Below are positions 35,822 through 44,887 of a DNA stretch of 61,854 nucleotides, in pieces. The position numbers and the translations under genes were made by a program. Numbering within the stretch: the first letter of the stretch is position 1; every line of letters begins with the position of its first letter. The notes below the pieces were generated by a model. That model saw only the letters and a list, made by a program, of their open reading frames with translations. It did no database searches and was not told the origin of the DNA. Source of the stretch: an uncultured Clostridia bacterium (GTDB lineage: Bacteria; Bacillota; Clostridia; TANB77; CAG-508); assembly GCA_949118805.1 (NCBI GenBank), contig CASAUJ010000003.1, forward strand, positions 1 to 61,854. The letters run 5' to 3'.

Positions 35822-36682
35822 TTAAGATTTAGAAATCATTTTACCATTTGCACCAATCCCACTTACACCATTTTTTCCATCTCTTAATTCTTCTGCAATA
35901 TCATCTATTGTAATATATTTATAATTTTCAGTAAAAGCTATTTTTTCTGCAATTACCAACGGATCTAAGAAATCAATTAAAATTCTAGCTGGTGAAGAGG
36001 CAAAATTAGCTCCTGCTGAAATAATTGCTTCGAAATAACTTTGACAGGCACCTGCAAAAATAACGAGATGATTATTGGTTTCTTGGTCATATTTCCTAGC
36101 TTCTTTTACTGTTTGAATAAAATATTTAGAATTTCTATAATTATAAATATTGTGATAATCAGTACCTCTTTTTATCATTCCATCATGTCCTGTTATAACA
36201 AGAATATCTGGCTGATAAGCTTTTAACAAAGAATATACCTCTCGTGGTTGTTTGTATTCAGGTATATTTCTAACAATGGCATTAAGTCCTAATTTTTTAT
36301 AATAGTAATAAGATTTTTGACTGTATTTCTTATCTCCATCTAAGTGCAAAATCTTTCCTGTTACAATTCTTTCTTTGCTTCTGTGTTTTGGTATGACGAT
36401 TCCTATCTTATAATCTTCTGGACTTCTTATTTCTTTCGTTTTTGTTATTTTATGATGCATTCTATCCTGTAAATTTCCCATTTTTTCGTTTATTTTTTGC
36501 TTTTCTACTTTTTCTAAATCCTCTATACTACTATCTGCTTCAACTCTATCCACCAATCCTTTTAAGATGGCGATTTTTTCTTTTTTAGTATTGATCACAT
36601 ATTTTACTACAAATAAAATATCTTTCCCATAAGATTTTCTTGCTACAACATCTCCCTTTTTTATCTTACTCATTTTCTCCAC
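35822..36682 (-). CDS. yabG: sporulation-specific protease YabG
   Basis: A 286-residue cysteine-type protease that trims coat proteins and, in Clostridioides, the germination factor pre-proCspA. Typical stretches: KKGDVVARKSYGKDI near the start, HLDGDKKY, DILVITGHDG, VIFAGACQSYFEAI and SPARILIDFLDP. The Cys in GACQSYFE and the His in ITGHDG are the likely catalytic pair. Length agrees with the family. Convergent or divergent genes do not overlap; it lies just downstream of the Spo0A-like orphan gene. Confidence 0.93.
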   Translation of the reverse strand: MEKMSKIKKGDVVARKSYGKDILFVVKYVINTKKEKIAILKGLVDRVEADSSIEDLEKVEKQKINEKMGNLQDRMHHKITKTKEIRSPEDYKIGIVIPKHRSKERIVTGKILHLDGDKKYSQKSYYYYKKLGLNAIVRNIPEYKQPREVYSLLKAYQPDILVITGHDGMIKRGTDYHNIYNYRNSKYFIQTVKEARKYDQETNNHLVIFAGACQSYFEAIISAGANFASSPARILIDFLDPLVIAEKIAFTENYKYITIDDIAEELRDGKNGVSGIGANGKMISKS

Positions 36683-36745
36683 CTCTATTTTTGTCTCTTA
36701 TATTTTATGTCTTTTTTTGTCAATTGGTGAATGATAAAATAGAAA

Positions 36746-36776
36746 AAAGGTACACCCCATAACTGGTAATACCTTT
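36746..36776 (-). terminator. terminator of the 36789 gene
   Basis: AAAGGTA/TACCTTT arms around a GC-rich loop, then a T-rich run on the minus strand. Confidence 0.6.
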
Positions 36777-36788
36777 CCCCTGACAAAA

Positions 36789-37307
36789 TCATTTCTTTCT
36801 TAAAATCTCCCATTGAATTCTTTCTACTAAAGTTGCTATAAAGAAAGCATTCGTTGGATTTTCTTTAGAATTCCCAAAAAGTCTTTCGAACTCTCTCAGG
36901 TTTCCCTCTAGCCATGCATCATTTATAACCTTTCTTATTGATTTTTCGACCCTAGAAGCATTGCTTTCATATCCTTTTGCCACTTCCTTATATAATTTTT
37001 TCGTTATAGAATCTAGTAATTTCGGATTTGTTACAGCTAAAACAATTGCTGTTTTTAAATACCGATATCCTTTTAACTTTGCTGGTACTCTTAGTTGCAT
37101 TAAATACTTTGTTGCCAAAAACTCTATTCTTTGCGCATTTTCTTCCTCCTTGTTCTGAATGTTTACTTCTGGTTCTAGCATTACTATTAAACCACTCATT
37201 CTCTGTATCATTTCCCTTAATTCTTTTTTTTCTGGAATTTCTTTTGCTGATAAATCATTCATTTTCCGCATGGTTTCTTTTAATTCTTTGAAAATTTCTT
37301 CTGTCAT
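36789..37307 (-). CDS. stand-alone Spo0A effector-domain protein
   Basis: A 172-residue protein. Residues from about 70 match the Spo0A C-terminal DNA-binding domain: RVPAKLKGYRYLKTAIVLAV, LLDSITKKLYKEVAKGY, SRVEKSIRKVINDAW (recognition helix region), and PTNAFFIATLVER. The N-terminal ~65 residues are charged and helical, possibly a coiled coil, with no receiver domain or phosphorylation Asp. It could bind 0A boxes without phosphorelay control, as a repressor or bypass activator. It belongs to the orphan class: own promoter and terminator, higher GC, and two CGG codons in frame as Arg (37266-37268 and 37062-37064), where +1 shifts would stop within three codons. Confidence 0.8.
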   Translation of the reverse strand: MTEEIFKELKETMRKMNDLSAKEIPEKKELREMIQRMSGLIVMLEPEVNIQNKEEENAQRIEFLATKYLMQLRVPAKLKGYRYLKTAIVLAVTNPKLLDSITKKLYKEVAKGYESNASRVEKSIRKVINDAWLEGNLREFERLFGNSKENPTNAFFIATLVERIQWEILRKK

Positions 37308-37350
37308 TTTTTTCCTCTACTTTCTTTTTCAGATTTTTCTGAGTAAATCG

Positions 37351-37379
37351 ATTTTATACTATCCATAACATAAAGTCAA
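37351..37379 (-). promoter_or_regulatory. promoter of the 36789 gene
   Basis: TTGACT (37374-37379), 17 bp with TTATGTTATGG, TAAAAT (37351-37356). Confidence 0.7.
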
Positions 37380-37442
37380 GTATTGATTTTTACTAAGCAA
37401 AGGAGCAATGTCATAACAGACACCTAGTTTTTCTATCGAAAA

Positions 37443-37461
37443 AGCCCCCGTATAAGGAGCT
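37443..37461 (-). terminator. terminator of purH
   Basis: AGCTCC-TTATAC-GGGGGCT hairpin with TTTTT after it on the minus strand. Confidence 0.7.
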
Positions 37462-37484
37462 TCTCTTTTTTATCATTTTCTTTT

Positions 37485-39032
37485 TTAATGTCTAAAATGT
37501 CTCATCTTTGTAAATACCATTGCGATCCCATACGCATTACATTTATCAATTGAATCTTGATCTTTAATGGATCCTCCTGGCTGAATTATTGCTTTAATTC
37601 CAGCCTTATGTGCTTCTTCTACGCAATCTGAAAATGGAAAAAATGCATCAGAAGCCAATACTGCTCCTTCTGTAATCCCTTTTTCAATTAGTTCTTCTCC
37701 ATGTTCGATTGCTTGTTTAGTTGCCCAAATTCGATTTACTTGTCCTGGTCCAATTCCAATGGATTGTTTTTGCTTACCAATCGCTATTCCATTGGATTTT
37801 ACATATTTTACAATTTTCCATGTGAATAATAAATCTTCCATTTGTTCTGCTGTTGGTTTTGTATCTGTTACTACTTCATATTCCTCTAATAATTTAGCAT
37901 CAATTGTTTGTACAATTGCTCCTCCATTTATTTTTTTAATATCATAAGCCGTTTCTTTTTGTTTCATACGAATGGTTGGAAGTTCTAATATCCTTACATT
38001 TTTCTTTTCTCTTAATAGTTCCAAAGCTTGTGGATCAAAAGAAGGTGCTACAATTACTTCTAAAAATATTTCTTTCATTTCTTCTGCCATCTTTACATTT
38101 ACTTCCTCATTTGCTACTACAATTCCTCCGAAGATAGAAGTTTTATCTGCCTTAAATGCTTTTTGCCAAGCCTCATAGATATTGGTACTACTTCCTACTC
38201 CACATGGATTTCCATGTTTACAAGCAACTACCGTTGGCTCTTCAAATTCTTTTAGCAATTCTAATGCTCCATTGGTATCATTGATATTATTAAATGATAA
38301 TTCTTTTCCATTTAATTGTTTTGCTGTCGTTAAAGAACCTTCACATTTTCCAATCTCTTTATATAAAGCTGCTTTTTGATGAGGATTTTCTCCATATCGC
38401 ATATCTTGTACTTTTTCATAAGTCAATGTTAGTTTTTCTGGCAAGTTTTCATCTCCTCGTTGCTCTTTTATGTAATTTGCTATCATAGCATCATAATTTG
38501 CAGTATGTTCAAATACAGCTTGCATTAATCTAAATTTTGTATCTTTTGATACTTCTCCTTTTTCTTCTAGTTCTTTTAATACAGTTTCATAATCCTCTGG
38601 ATTGGTGATTACTGTCACATCTTGATAATTTTTAGCTGCACTACGAAGCATAGTAGGGCCACCTATATCAATGTTTTCTATACATTCTTCTAAACTTACC
38701 CCATCTTTTAAAATCGTTTGTTTAAATGGATATAAATTTACTACAACAAAATCTATCGTATCTATTTTTAATTCTTCTAATTGTCTTCTATGTTCTGTTT
38801 TATCTCTCCTTGCTAAAATTCCTGCATGTACAATTGGATGAAGTGTTTTTACTCTTCCATCTAAACATTCTGGAAATCCTGTTAATTCAGATATTTCCAT
38901 TACTTTTATACCTTCTTCCTTTAGTTTCTGATAAGTTCCTCCTGTGGATACAATTTCTACTCCTTGCTTTTCTAATCTTTTCGCAAATTCTACAATTCCT
39001 GTTTTGTCTGATACACTAATTAATGCTTTCAT
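37485..39032 (-). CDS. purH: bifunctional AICAR transformylase/IMP cyclohydrolase
   Basis: A 515-residue enzyme for the last two steps of IMP synthesis. The N-terminal MGS-like cyclohydrolase domain begins [20 protein letters not shown]; the transformylase domain carries the KHGNPCGVG loop with the catalytic Lys-His, and QVNRIWATK, then ends MRHFRH. Normal length. It appears alone here without other pur genes. It contains ATC TTC GGA GGA read in frame, a useful control showing that TTCGGA as such does not cause a break. Confidence 0.97.
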   Translation of the reverse strand: MKALISVSDKTGIVEFAKRLEKQGVEIVSTGGTYQKLKEEGIKVMEISELTGFPECLDGRVKTLHPIVHAGILARRDKTEHRRQLEELKIDTIDFVVVNLYPFKQTILKDGVSLEECIENIDIGGPTMLRSAAKNYQDVTVITNPEDYETVLKELEEKGEVSKDTKFRLMQAVFEHTANYDAMIANYIKEQRGDENLPEKLTLTYEKVQDMRYGENPHQKAALYKEIGKCEGSLTTAKQLNGKELSFNNINDTNGALELLKEFEEPTVVACKHGNPCGVGSSTNIYEAWQKAFKADKTSIFGGIVVANEEVNVKMAEEMKEIFLEVIVAPSFDPQALELLREKKNVRILELPTIRMKQKETAYDIKKINGGAIVQTIDAKLLEEYEVVTDTKPTAEQMEDLLFTWKIVKYVKSNGIAIGKQKQSIGIGPGQVNRIWATKQAIEHGEELIEKGITEGAVLASDAFFPFSDCVEEAHKAGIKAIIQPGGSIKDQDSIDKCNAYGIAMVFTKMRHFRH

Positions 39033-39306
39033 AATTTTTCTCCTCTCCTCCTACCTATGTTGGTATTATACTACATTATTTCTTGCAGTTCAAGTAATTT
39101 AAAAGATTCGCCCATTTGTTTTTTCCTTTTTCATTCCATTATTTAGGAAATATTTAAATTTCTCTTGTTTTTATTCTTAAAAAGTGTTATACTAGTATCG
39201 TCTTTTAAGAGACAATGGATGAATTTATTTTTAGACTATTTCCCTTCTTTTTATAGATTGGTTAGTAAAAATTTAATTCAAATCTAAAATAAAGGAGGAT
39301 TTTATA

Positions 39307-39477
39307 ATGGAAAACAATTACGAAGATATTACTCTTACTTGTAAAGATTGTGGTGCTGAATTTGTATTTACTGCTGGAGAACAAGCTTTTTATGCAGAAA
39401 AAGGTTTTGAAAATCAACCAGTTCGCTGTGCTGATTGTAGAAGAGCAAGAAAACAACAAAGAAACAACAATGCTTAA
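39307..39477 (+). CDS. zinc-ribbon protein, 56 aa
   Basis: A short protein with two CxxC pairs, LTCKDCGAEF and VRCADCRRARK, matching the small probable-zinc-ribbon family common in Clostridia. A very good AAAGGAGG ribosome site and a long AT-rich 5' UTR suggest strong expression. It converges with the 3' part of spoIIID and shares its terminator. Role unknown; possibly nucleic-acid binding. Confidence 0.85.
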   Translation: MENNYEDITLTCKDCGAEFVFTAGEQAFYAEKGFENQPVRCADCRRARKQQRNNNA

Positions 39478-39483
39478 TTTTAC

Positions 39484-39521
39484 AAAATGAGGATTTAGGA
39501 ACTATCCTAAATCCTCATTTT
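39484..39521. terminator. bidirectional terminator
   Basis: AAAATGAGGATTTAGGA-ACTA-TCCTAAATCCTCATTTT; serves the zinc-ribbon gene and, on the minus strand, spoIIID, whose stop codon (39502-39504) lies inside. Confidence 0.9.
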
Positions 39522-39665
39522 CTTTTTGGTGACTATATTTTAATTTAGTGGCCAATCCTCCTCTTAAATGTCTTTCTGCTTTATTTTCATCTAAAATAAT
39601 TCTAACTTCTTTTGCTAATCTTGGATTGATTTTCTTAAGTCTTTCTGATACATCTTTATGTACTG
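39502..39665 (-). CDS. spoIIID: spoIIID, 3' part (interrupted gene)
   Basis: Codons for VHKDVSERLKKINPRLAKEV and on to the family motif KAERHLRGGLATKLKY, then about ten more residues and TAG. This is the C-terminal part of SpoIIID, the mother-cell regulator needed for sigK transcription. It has no normal start. The 5' part lies 9.3 kb away at 49001-49116. Joining the two at the shared TGTACTG gives STVH-KDVSERL, in frame and family-perfect, with 90 residues in total (B. subtilis SpoIIID has 93). In the integrated state this piece overlaps the end of the recombinase gene. Confidence 0.93.
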
Positions 39666-41236
39666 ACATTACTTTTCGTAACGGTAGAATTTATATCATT
39701 AAAATGAGTAATAACAGTTGGTGTACTTCCTATTTCGTTTAGTAATTTTAATCTTACTTCTACGTTTGAATCACTGTCTACTTCAATTACATCTATAATT
39801 GTTTTTAGCATGGCATTTGTGATTGTTTCGTTATTTAAAATGTCATCTACTGTACAAATTGTTTTTGATAATTCTTTTTCCAATACATCTTTTTCTTTTA
39901 TTTCTGATGTAATTAGTTTTAGTTCTCTTTCTAGTCTTGCTATATCTTCATTTAATGGATTGGTATATTTTTTTAGTTCTTGTATATTGATTACTTCGTT
40001 TTGGAACATCTCCATATATTTTTGCTTTTTAACTATTACTTTTTCTATTTCTTGAAGTATGCTTTCTTCACTTCTTTCGTTACTTTCTCTTAATTTGGTA
40101 ATCTTTTCAAATTCTTTTTCAACTGCTTTCATAAAGTTCTTTTTGTTCGAAATAATACTTTTTAAATATTCTTTTATTGCATTTAAAAGCTCTTCTTCAT
40201 CAATAACAGTAGTATTAGGGCAATGGTTTACACCCATTGAATTTCTTCCACTACATACCCATCTTATATATTCTTTGCCGTCTTCTGTGTATTTTCTTCT
40301 TATTCTTCTAAATGAATATCCACAATGTTTGCAATAGATAAGTGTACTAAATACATATTCCGTTTTTTCTCTTTTATTATTTAGTTTAAATTCGTTTGAC
40401 CTTTGGGCTAGAATATCTTGTGCTCTATTAAATAATTCGTCTGATATAATTCTCATTTCTGGTTTATCTACTATAATCCATTCTTCTTCAGGCAAGTCTT
40501 TTCTTGTTCCTGTTATAAAATCTGTAACTTCACTTTTTTTATTGGTTACTCTTCCTGTATAGATTGGATTTTTAAGCATTCTTACAATAGAAGTTTGTAC
40601 CCATTTTGATTTTGTTTTTTTAGTTCTTATTCCTCTATCATTTAAGTCCCAAGCAATTTTTGTTGTTCCAATTCCTTTATATACATAGCTTTCAAATATT
40701 TCTTTTACTATTTTTGCTTCTTCTTCATTTATTTTTAGTGTATATCTTTCATCTGGTATTTTATCATATCCAAATACAATATTAGGAACTCGCCCTTTTT
40801 TAGCAGTGATGTCCTTTCCAAATTTAACCCTTTTAGACATATTGGCACTTTCTTGTTGTGCCATTGCTCCTAAAATGGTTAATATAAATTCAGAGCCACC
40901 TTCCATTATTTCACCATTGTTTAAGAAATCAACTTCAATCCCATAAGACTTTAGCTCTCTAATACTTTGTAATAAATCTACTGTATTTCTGGCAAAACGG
41001 CTTACATCTTTTACTACTACTTTATCAAATTTCTTTGCTTTAGCATCTTGCATCATTGCCTGAAATTGTTTTCTGTGTTTGATTTGCTTTCCTGATATTC
41101 CTTCGTCTGCATATAGTTTGTACAATTCATAATTATTCTTTTTGGTAAATTCATTAAAAAACTCAATTTGCTTTTCAAATGATTCAACTTGTGATTCTTT
41201 TTCAGTTGATACTCTTGCATATGCTGCAATTTTCAT
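39656..41236 (-). CDS. large serine recombinase of the spoIIID element
   Basis: A 526-residue site-specific recombinase. The resolvase domain has the catalytic Ser in YARVSTEKE, the Arg residues of DVSRFARN and the E-helix region. A recombinase domain follows (GYDKIPDERYTL...TGRVTNKK), then a zinc-ribbon (CKHCGYSF...CSGR...HCPN) and a coiled-coil region (about residues 370-450), as in phage integrases and TnpX. Its last codons GTC AGT ACA TAA contain the attachment core, so the present stop codon comes from spoIIID DNA; in the excised circle the frame would continue for some 17 codons. It probably inserts and removes the element. Confidence 0.93.
   Translation of the reverse strand: MKIAAYARVSTEKESQVESFEKQIEFFNEFTKKNNYELYKLYADEGISGKQIKHRKQFQAMMQDAKAKKFDKVVVKDVSRFARNTVDLLQSIRELKSYGIEVDFLNNGEIMEGGSEFILTILGAMAQQESANMSKRVKFGKDITAKKGRVPNIVFGYDKIPDERYTLKINEEEAKIVKEIFESYVYKGIGTTKIAWDLNDRGIRTKKTKSKWVQTSIVRMLKNPIYTGRVTNKKSEVTDFITGTRKDLPEEEWIIVDKPEMRIISDELFNRAQDILAQRSNEFKLNNKREKTEYVFSTLIYCKHCGYSFRRIRRKYTEDGKEYIRWVCSGRNSMGVNHCPNTTVIDEEELLNAIKEYLKSIISNKKNFMKAVEKEFEKITKLRESNERSEESILQEIEKVIVKKQKYMEMFQNEVINIQELKKYTNPLNEDIARLERELKLITSEIKEKDVLEKELSKTICTVDDILNNETITNAMLKTIIDVIEVDSDSNVEVRLKLLNEIGSTPTVITHFNDINSTVTKSNVST
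39659..39665. repeat. attachment-site core, left
   Basis: TGTACTG, same orientation as the copy at 49001-49007. Confidence 0.85.
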
Positions 41237-41351
41237 AACATCACTACTTTCTTTTTATTTTTCTGTATCTTTATTATCGTTCTGTTACATTTTATCATAT
41301 TGATTTTAGAAAAGCAATACATAGTAAAAAATCTACTCATAAAAGTAGATT

Positions 41352-42092
41352 TTAGTTTTTCATTTTATAAACATTATTTTTAATTCCAATCATTTCTATT
41401 GTTTCCAACATATTAGTAATAGCATTTATTAAATCGGAAATTGATAGTTGTTGTAATACTTTTCTAGTTTTAAAGTCCCATACATTATTTTTAATTGTCA
41501 TCCATTGTTCATGAACAAACCTATTTCTTATTTTCTTGGCTTGTATGATAATTTTCTTTTCTTTTTCAACACTTTTTAATAGATTATTCCTATCATAAAT
41601 TTTTAATACTTTTATACATTCCTTTGTATTCTGTGGTTTTGTTTTAATATCTACTTCCAATTTTTCAATAAATGTATTAGTTATCTCTTTCAATACTCCT
41701 TCAAAAAAGGATAATAAACACATTATAATTGTATTAGTACTTATTTGTTCTGTTAAAGGCATCCAATAATTTTTCTCCTCTTCTTCACCAAAATACAATT
41801 CGACTAAATCATTAGCATCCGAATATGTTCCATCATCAAACTTTACTGTTTCAAAATTATCATCTTGCATCCATTCCAATAATTCTTTCATTCTATTGTC
41901 AATACCCTTGATTCTATTATTAACACTTTCTGTAATAAAATATGCATAATCATTTAAAGCATAAAATTGCGTTGAATACTTATCCATTTTTTTGTCAGTA
42001 GTAATTGTTCTAAAAATTCTATATGGATTTTCTCTTTTACTATTAAATCCATCAAATATTATATCTTCTTTACTATATAGTCTTTCCATCAT
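41352..42092 (-). CDS. HEPN/MAE_28990-like accessory protein
   Basis: A 246-residue helical protein. The late stretch KKIRNRFVHEQWMTI contains an R-x4-6-H pattern of HEPN-type RNase or nucleotidyl-transferase-substrate domains. The middle part is hydrophilic with acidic patches. It lies 6 bp after the AlbA_2 gene and is probably co-transcribed with it. HEPN proteins are frequent in defence and toxin-antitoxin modules. No clear antitoxin partner is seen. Family assignment is tentative. Confidence 0.5.
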   Translation of the reverse strand: MMERLYSKEDIIFDGFNSKRENPYRIFRTITTDKKMDKYSTQFYALNDYAYFITESVNNRIKGIDNRMKELLEWMQDDNFETVKFDDGTYSDANDLVELYFGEEEEKNYWMPLTEQISTNTIIMCLLSFFEGVLKEITNTFIEKLEVDIKTKPQNTKECIKVLKIYDRNNLLKSVEKEKKIIIQAKKIRNRFVHEQWMTIKNNVWDFKTRKVLQQLSISDLINAITNMLETIEMIGIKNNVYKMKN

Positions 42093-42098
42093 AACTCT

Positions 42099-43526
42099 TT
42101 ATATATTCACTTTCCAATATCCATTTTTTTTAGAACCTAATCGTTCTAATATTCCCATATCTTTTAAAACTTTTATATTTCTATAAATTGAATTTCTAGT
42201 TTTATTTAACTCCACTGCAATTTCTTCTTGAGTAATATAATTATCTTTAGAAACCACCTCAATTATATCAATATATACTTTTCTTAATTCTGGATATTTT
42301 TCTTTCACTTTTAATACTACATTTTTTGCTACATTTTCATCATTTAATGCTACGTTTTTTGTATCAATTTTATTTTCTCCTGTTAAGTCAAGTAATTCTT
42401 CATCAGTCTTTCTATAAAATATAACCATAAAGCCATTTTTTCTGATTTCAAACTTTACTTTAACATCTGCTTTTGCACATACTTCTGTAATTCTTCTAAA
42501 ACCAGAACCCCATTTTTCAATATCTTTTGATAAATATAAAGTATTTGCTATTAATGGATTTCTTGGAATAGATCCTTCTCCTTTAATAAAATCTTCTGGT
42601 TTATATCCTTCTGGAAACTCTCCAGGATTAAATATTTCTACTCTATCTTTATAGATTGCTACTTCATTACTTTTCGGATTTTTAAAATCTCTGTGTATAA
42701 GTGAATTTATTATCGCTTCTCTTATTGCTTCTAAAGGTATTTCTGGTATTTCTACTCTTTCCATTCCACCGCTTTTAAAATTAACAGGCCATTTTATATT
42801 TTTTCTAATATATCCTTCTCCTGTTTCTATTAATTCAAAAATATTTCCAAATACTTGATCCATATCTAAAAAAGTTAGTTTTGTTTCTGTCGCAAAAATA
42901 GCCATTTGCATTTCAAGTTTTGCTTCCTTTGCAAACAAGATATATCCTGCATTTAATAGTTCATTATTCTTATTCACTAAAGATAATTTTTTTAATATTT
43001 CTTCTTTGTTTGTATATGGAAATTTGATTCTTTTTGCTTTTCTCCCCTTTTCTATAAACTCTTTTAACAATTCTTCATCAATATCATCTATTGTATAATC
43101 AGATACTTTGCTTTCCCATTTACCTATTTCGTTTTCATCTTTTAATATTATTTTTCTTATTTCTTTCATTGAAAGTTGTCTATCTTCATCTCCAACTCTC
43201 ATATAAGCTCGTCCAAAAGCTAAATAAGGAATATCGTCTCCTTCAAATTCAACTAATATACAGTCTTTGTCATTTAATTTAACTTTATTCACAACTGGAT
43301 ATATTTTAGGTTCTATATTTTCAGATATTGCTTTTGAAACTTCTCTTATTGTTTTACTTGATACATCTTGTCCAATGATTTCTCCATTATCTTTTATTCC
43401 AAAATACAATTTTCCACCTTGATGTTTATTTAATATTGAAACAATAGAAATTATGCCTTCTTTTAATTCTCCTGTTGTTTTCTTAAATTCTATAACTTCA
43501 TTTTCTAAAAAATTTATATTTGCCAT
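42099..43526 (-). CDS. AlbA_2/Schlafen-like ATP-binding regulator
   Basis: A 475-residue protein. The N-terminal AlbA_2 domain has ENEVIEFKKT and GGKLYFGIKDNGEIIGQ; a GHKL-like ATP-binding domain follows (IREAIINSLIHRDF, FNPGEFPEG, GSGFRRI), and a C-terminal winged helix (TQEEIAVELNKTRNSIYRNI). Such proteins are often called putative DNA binding/ATP-dependent helicase-like regulators and are common in mobile elements, some in defence. It begins with a weak AGGAGAATAAT ribosome site. Confidence 0.8.
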   Translation of the reverse strand: MANINFLENEVIEFKKTTGELKEGIISIVSILNKHQGGKLYFGIKDNGEIIGQDVSSKTIREVSKAISENIEPKIYPVVNKVKLNDKDCILVEFEGDDIPYLAFGRAYMRVGDEDRQLSMKEIRKIILKDENEIGKWESKVSDYTIDDIDEELLKEFIEKGRKAKRIKFPYTNKEEILKKLSLVNKNNELLNAGYILFAKEAKLEMQMAIFATETKLTFLDMDQVFGNIFELIETGEGYIRKNIKWPVNFKSGGMERVEIPEIPLEAIREAIINSLIHRDFKNPKSNEVAIYKDRVEIFNPGEFPEGYKPEDFIKGEGSIPRNPLIANTLYLSKDIEKWGSGFRRITEVCAKADVKVKFEIRKNGFMVIFYRKTDEELLDLTGENKIDTKNVALNDENVAKNVVLKVKEKYPELRKVYIDIIEVVSKDNYITQEEIAVELNKTRNSIYRNIKVLKDMGILERLGSKKNGYWKVNI

Positions 43527-43607
43527 AAAATTATTCTCCTATATACATTTTTCTTTGCTCAAATTATAGCATAAGTTATTTAAAATTTATAGTGTTTTTG
43601 TAAATTT

Positions 43608-43799
43608 TTACAATTCTAATTCATCTTCTATTTTGCGAGAATTTTGATAAGTATCTGAATTGTTGTAGTCAAATTTTATCTTTTCATCATTCTCAGCTAG
43701 ATTATATGCAAGAACTCCAGCCATAGCTTGTACTATCTGTTCTTCTGTATTAGGATTAATAAATTTAATATTCAAACTCTTTTTCAAAATTCTCACCAA
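43608..43799 (-). CDS. small element-associated protein
   Basis: About 60 residues, with LNIKFINPNTEEQIVQAMAGVLA, similar to short proteins that accompany recombinase genes on clostridial elements. Start is uncertain: GTG at 43799 or the TTG three codons later, the latter with GGTGAG just upstream. Function unknown. Confidence 0.5.
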   Translation of the reverse strand: MVRILKKSLNIKFINPNTEEQIVQAMAGVLAYNLAENDEKIKFDYNNSDTYQNSRKIEDELEL

Positions 43800-43928
43800 C
43801 TTTCTTTTAATACTATGTTTTATCTAAAGCTTTTAGTACATTATATGATGAGATTTTGATAGATTCAATTCCGTTTTATTTCCCTTTTTTCTAAATTGTT
43901 AAACTGTATTTTCCAATCTTCACTTTTT

Positions 43929-44349
43929 CTAATCTGAAACAGTAGGAATAAATCTAATTTTAGAATTTTCAACATTAGGCTTACTTATATTTTCAAAACA
44001 AGGAAATACTCCTCCATCTGCTACTTTTATTATTTCAAAACTATCCTTAATATAATTATAAGTATCTTCTATTATATTTGAACATAAATATTTTATATTC
44101 TTTTTGTTTTAATGTTTTATAATATTCTATTAATTTACTATTAGTTATAAATCCATTTAAGCAATCTTTCCATTTTGGATTATGAAAAATTATATCATTT
44201 AGTTCTTTTCTTTTACCCTCTTCTCTATTTAATTTGTCTAAATATATTTTTGGATTGTAGTCAAGTAACACTCCACCTATATCCAATATTATATTTCTTA
44301 TCTTGCACTTACTCTCTTTCTTAATTTTTTTACTAATATAGCTATTCAT
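43929..44349 (-). pseudogene. broken HAD-family hydrolase
   Basis: The first ~80 codons give a HAD start (IRNIILDIGGVLLDYNPK, the DxG-type nucleophile region) and cap-like sequence. Near 44110 the frame slips at an A-run; the other frame continues YLCSNIIEDTYNYIKDSF and ends at 43929 without the usual C-terminal motifs. No CGG is involved, so this is ordinary decay or an indel. Its start overlaps the end of the Nudix gene. Confidence 0.7.
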
Positions 44350-44848
44350 TATCTTTTAATTTATATTCAACATCTAAAATATTTTCTTTTTCATCTACTT
44401 GAATATACATTTTAAAGTTATATTGATCATCAACTAATCCTTTTATGAAGAATCTATTTAAAATCATTATATTAGATAATATCTTTTCCTTTTGTAGCAA
44501 TTCATTGATTTCTATCCATTCTGATGTATTTTCTTCAAATTCTTGTAGTTTTCCCTCATATTCATTTGAAACAAATACATCAAAATCAAATATTCTATTA
44601 GGATATTCAATTATCATATTTCCTTTATATTTTAAGTTCTTAACTTTTAATCCAGTTTCTTCTTTCATTTCTCTAATTGCTGTTTCTTTAGTTTTTTCAC
44701 CTCCTTCAATTTTCCCACCAGGTATATCATAGTATCCAAATTTTCTATTTCCTTCTTTATACTTTGTAACTACTACTTTTTCATCTTTTATCAAATAGCA
44801 TCTTACTGCTTTTCTTATTTGCTTTTCCATATAATACTTATCTCCCAT
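44342..44848 (-). CDS. Nudix hydrolase
   Basis: A 168-residue hydrolase with the Nudix box GGEKTKETAIREMKEETGL preceded by YDIPGGKIE. The substrate is not evident. It sits between the Sel1-repeat gene and the broken HAD gene within the spoIIID element; Nudix-HAD pairs often act in nucleotide salvage. Start is the M of MGDKYYMEKQ or the nearby second Met. Confidence 0.8.
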   Translation of the reverse strand: MGDKYYMEKQIRKAVRCYLIKDEKVVVTKYKEGNRKFGYYDIPGGKIEGGEKTKETAIREMKEETGLKVKNLKYKGNMIIEYPNRIFDFDVFVSNEYEGKLQEFEENTSEWIEINELLQKEKILSNIMILNRFFIKGLVDDQYNFKMYIQVDEKENILDVEYKLKDNE

Positions 44849-44887
44849 ATAACTCTCAACTATCGCATTTTATAAGATAATTGAATT

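Noticed and set aside
43929..44349. HAD gene break as a further recoding case
   Set aside because: The slip is at an A-run, no CGG is present, and the C-terminus is abnormal; it looks like ordinary decay inside the element.
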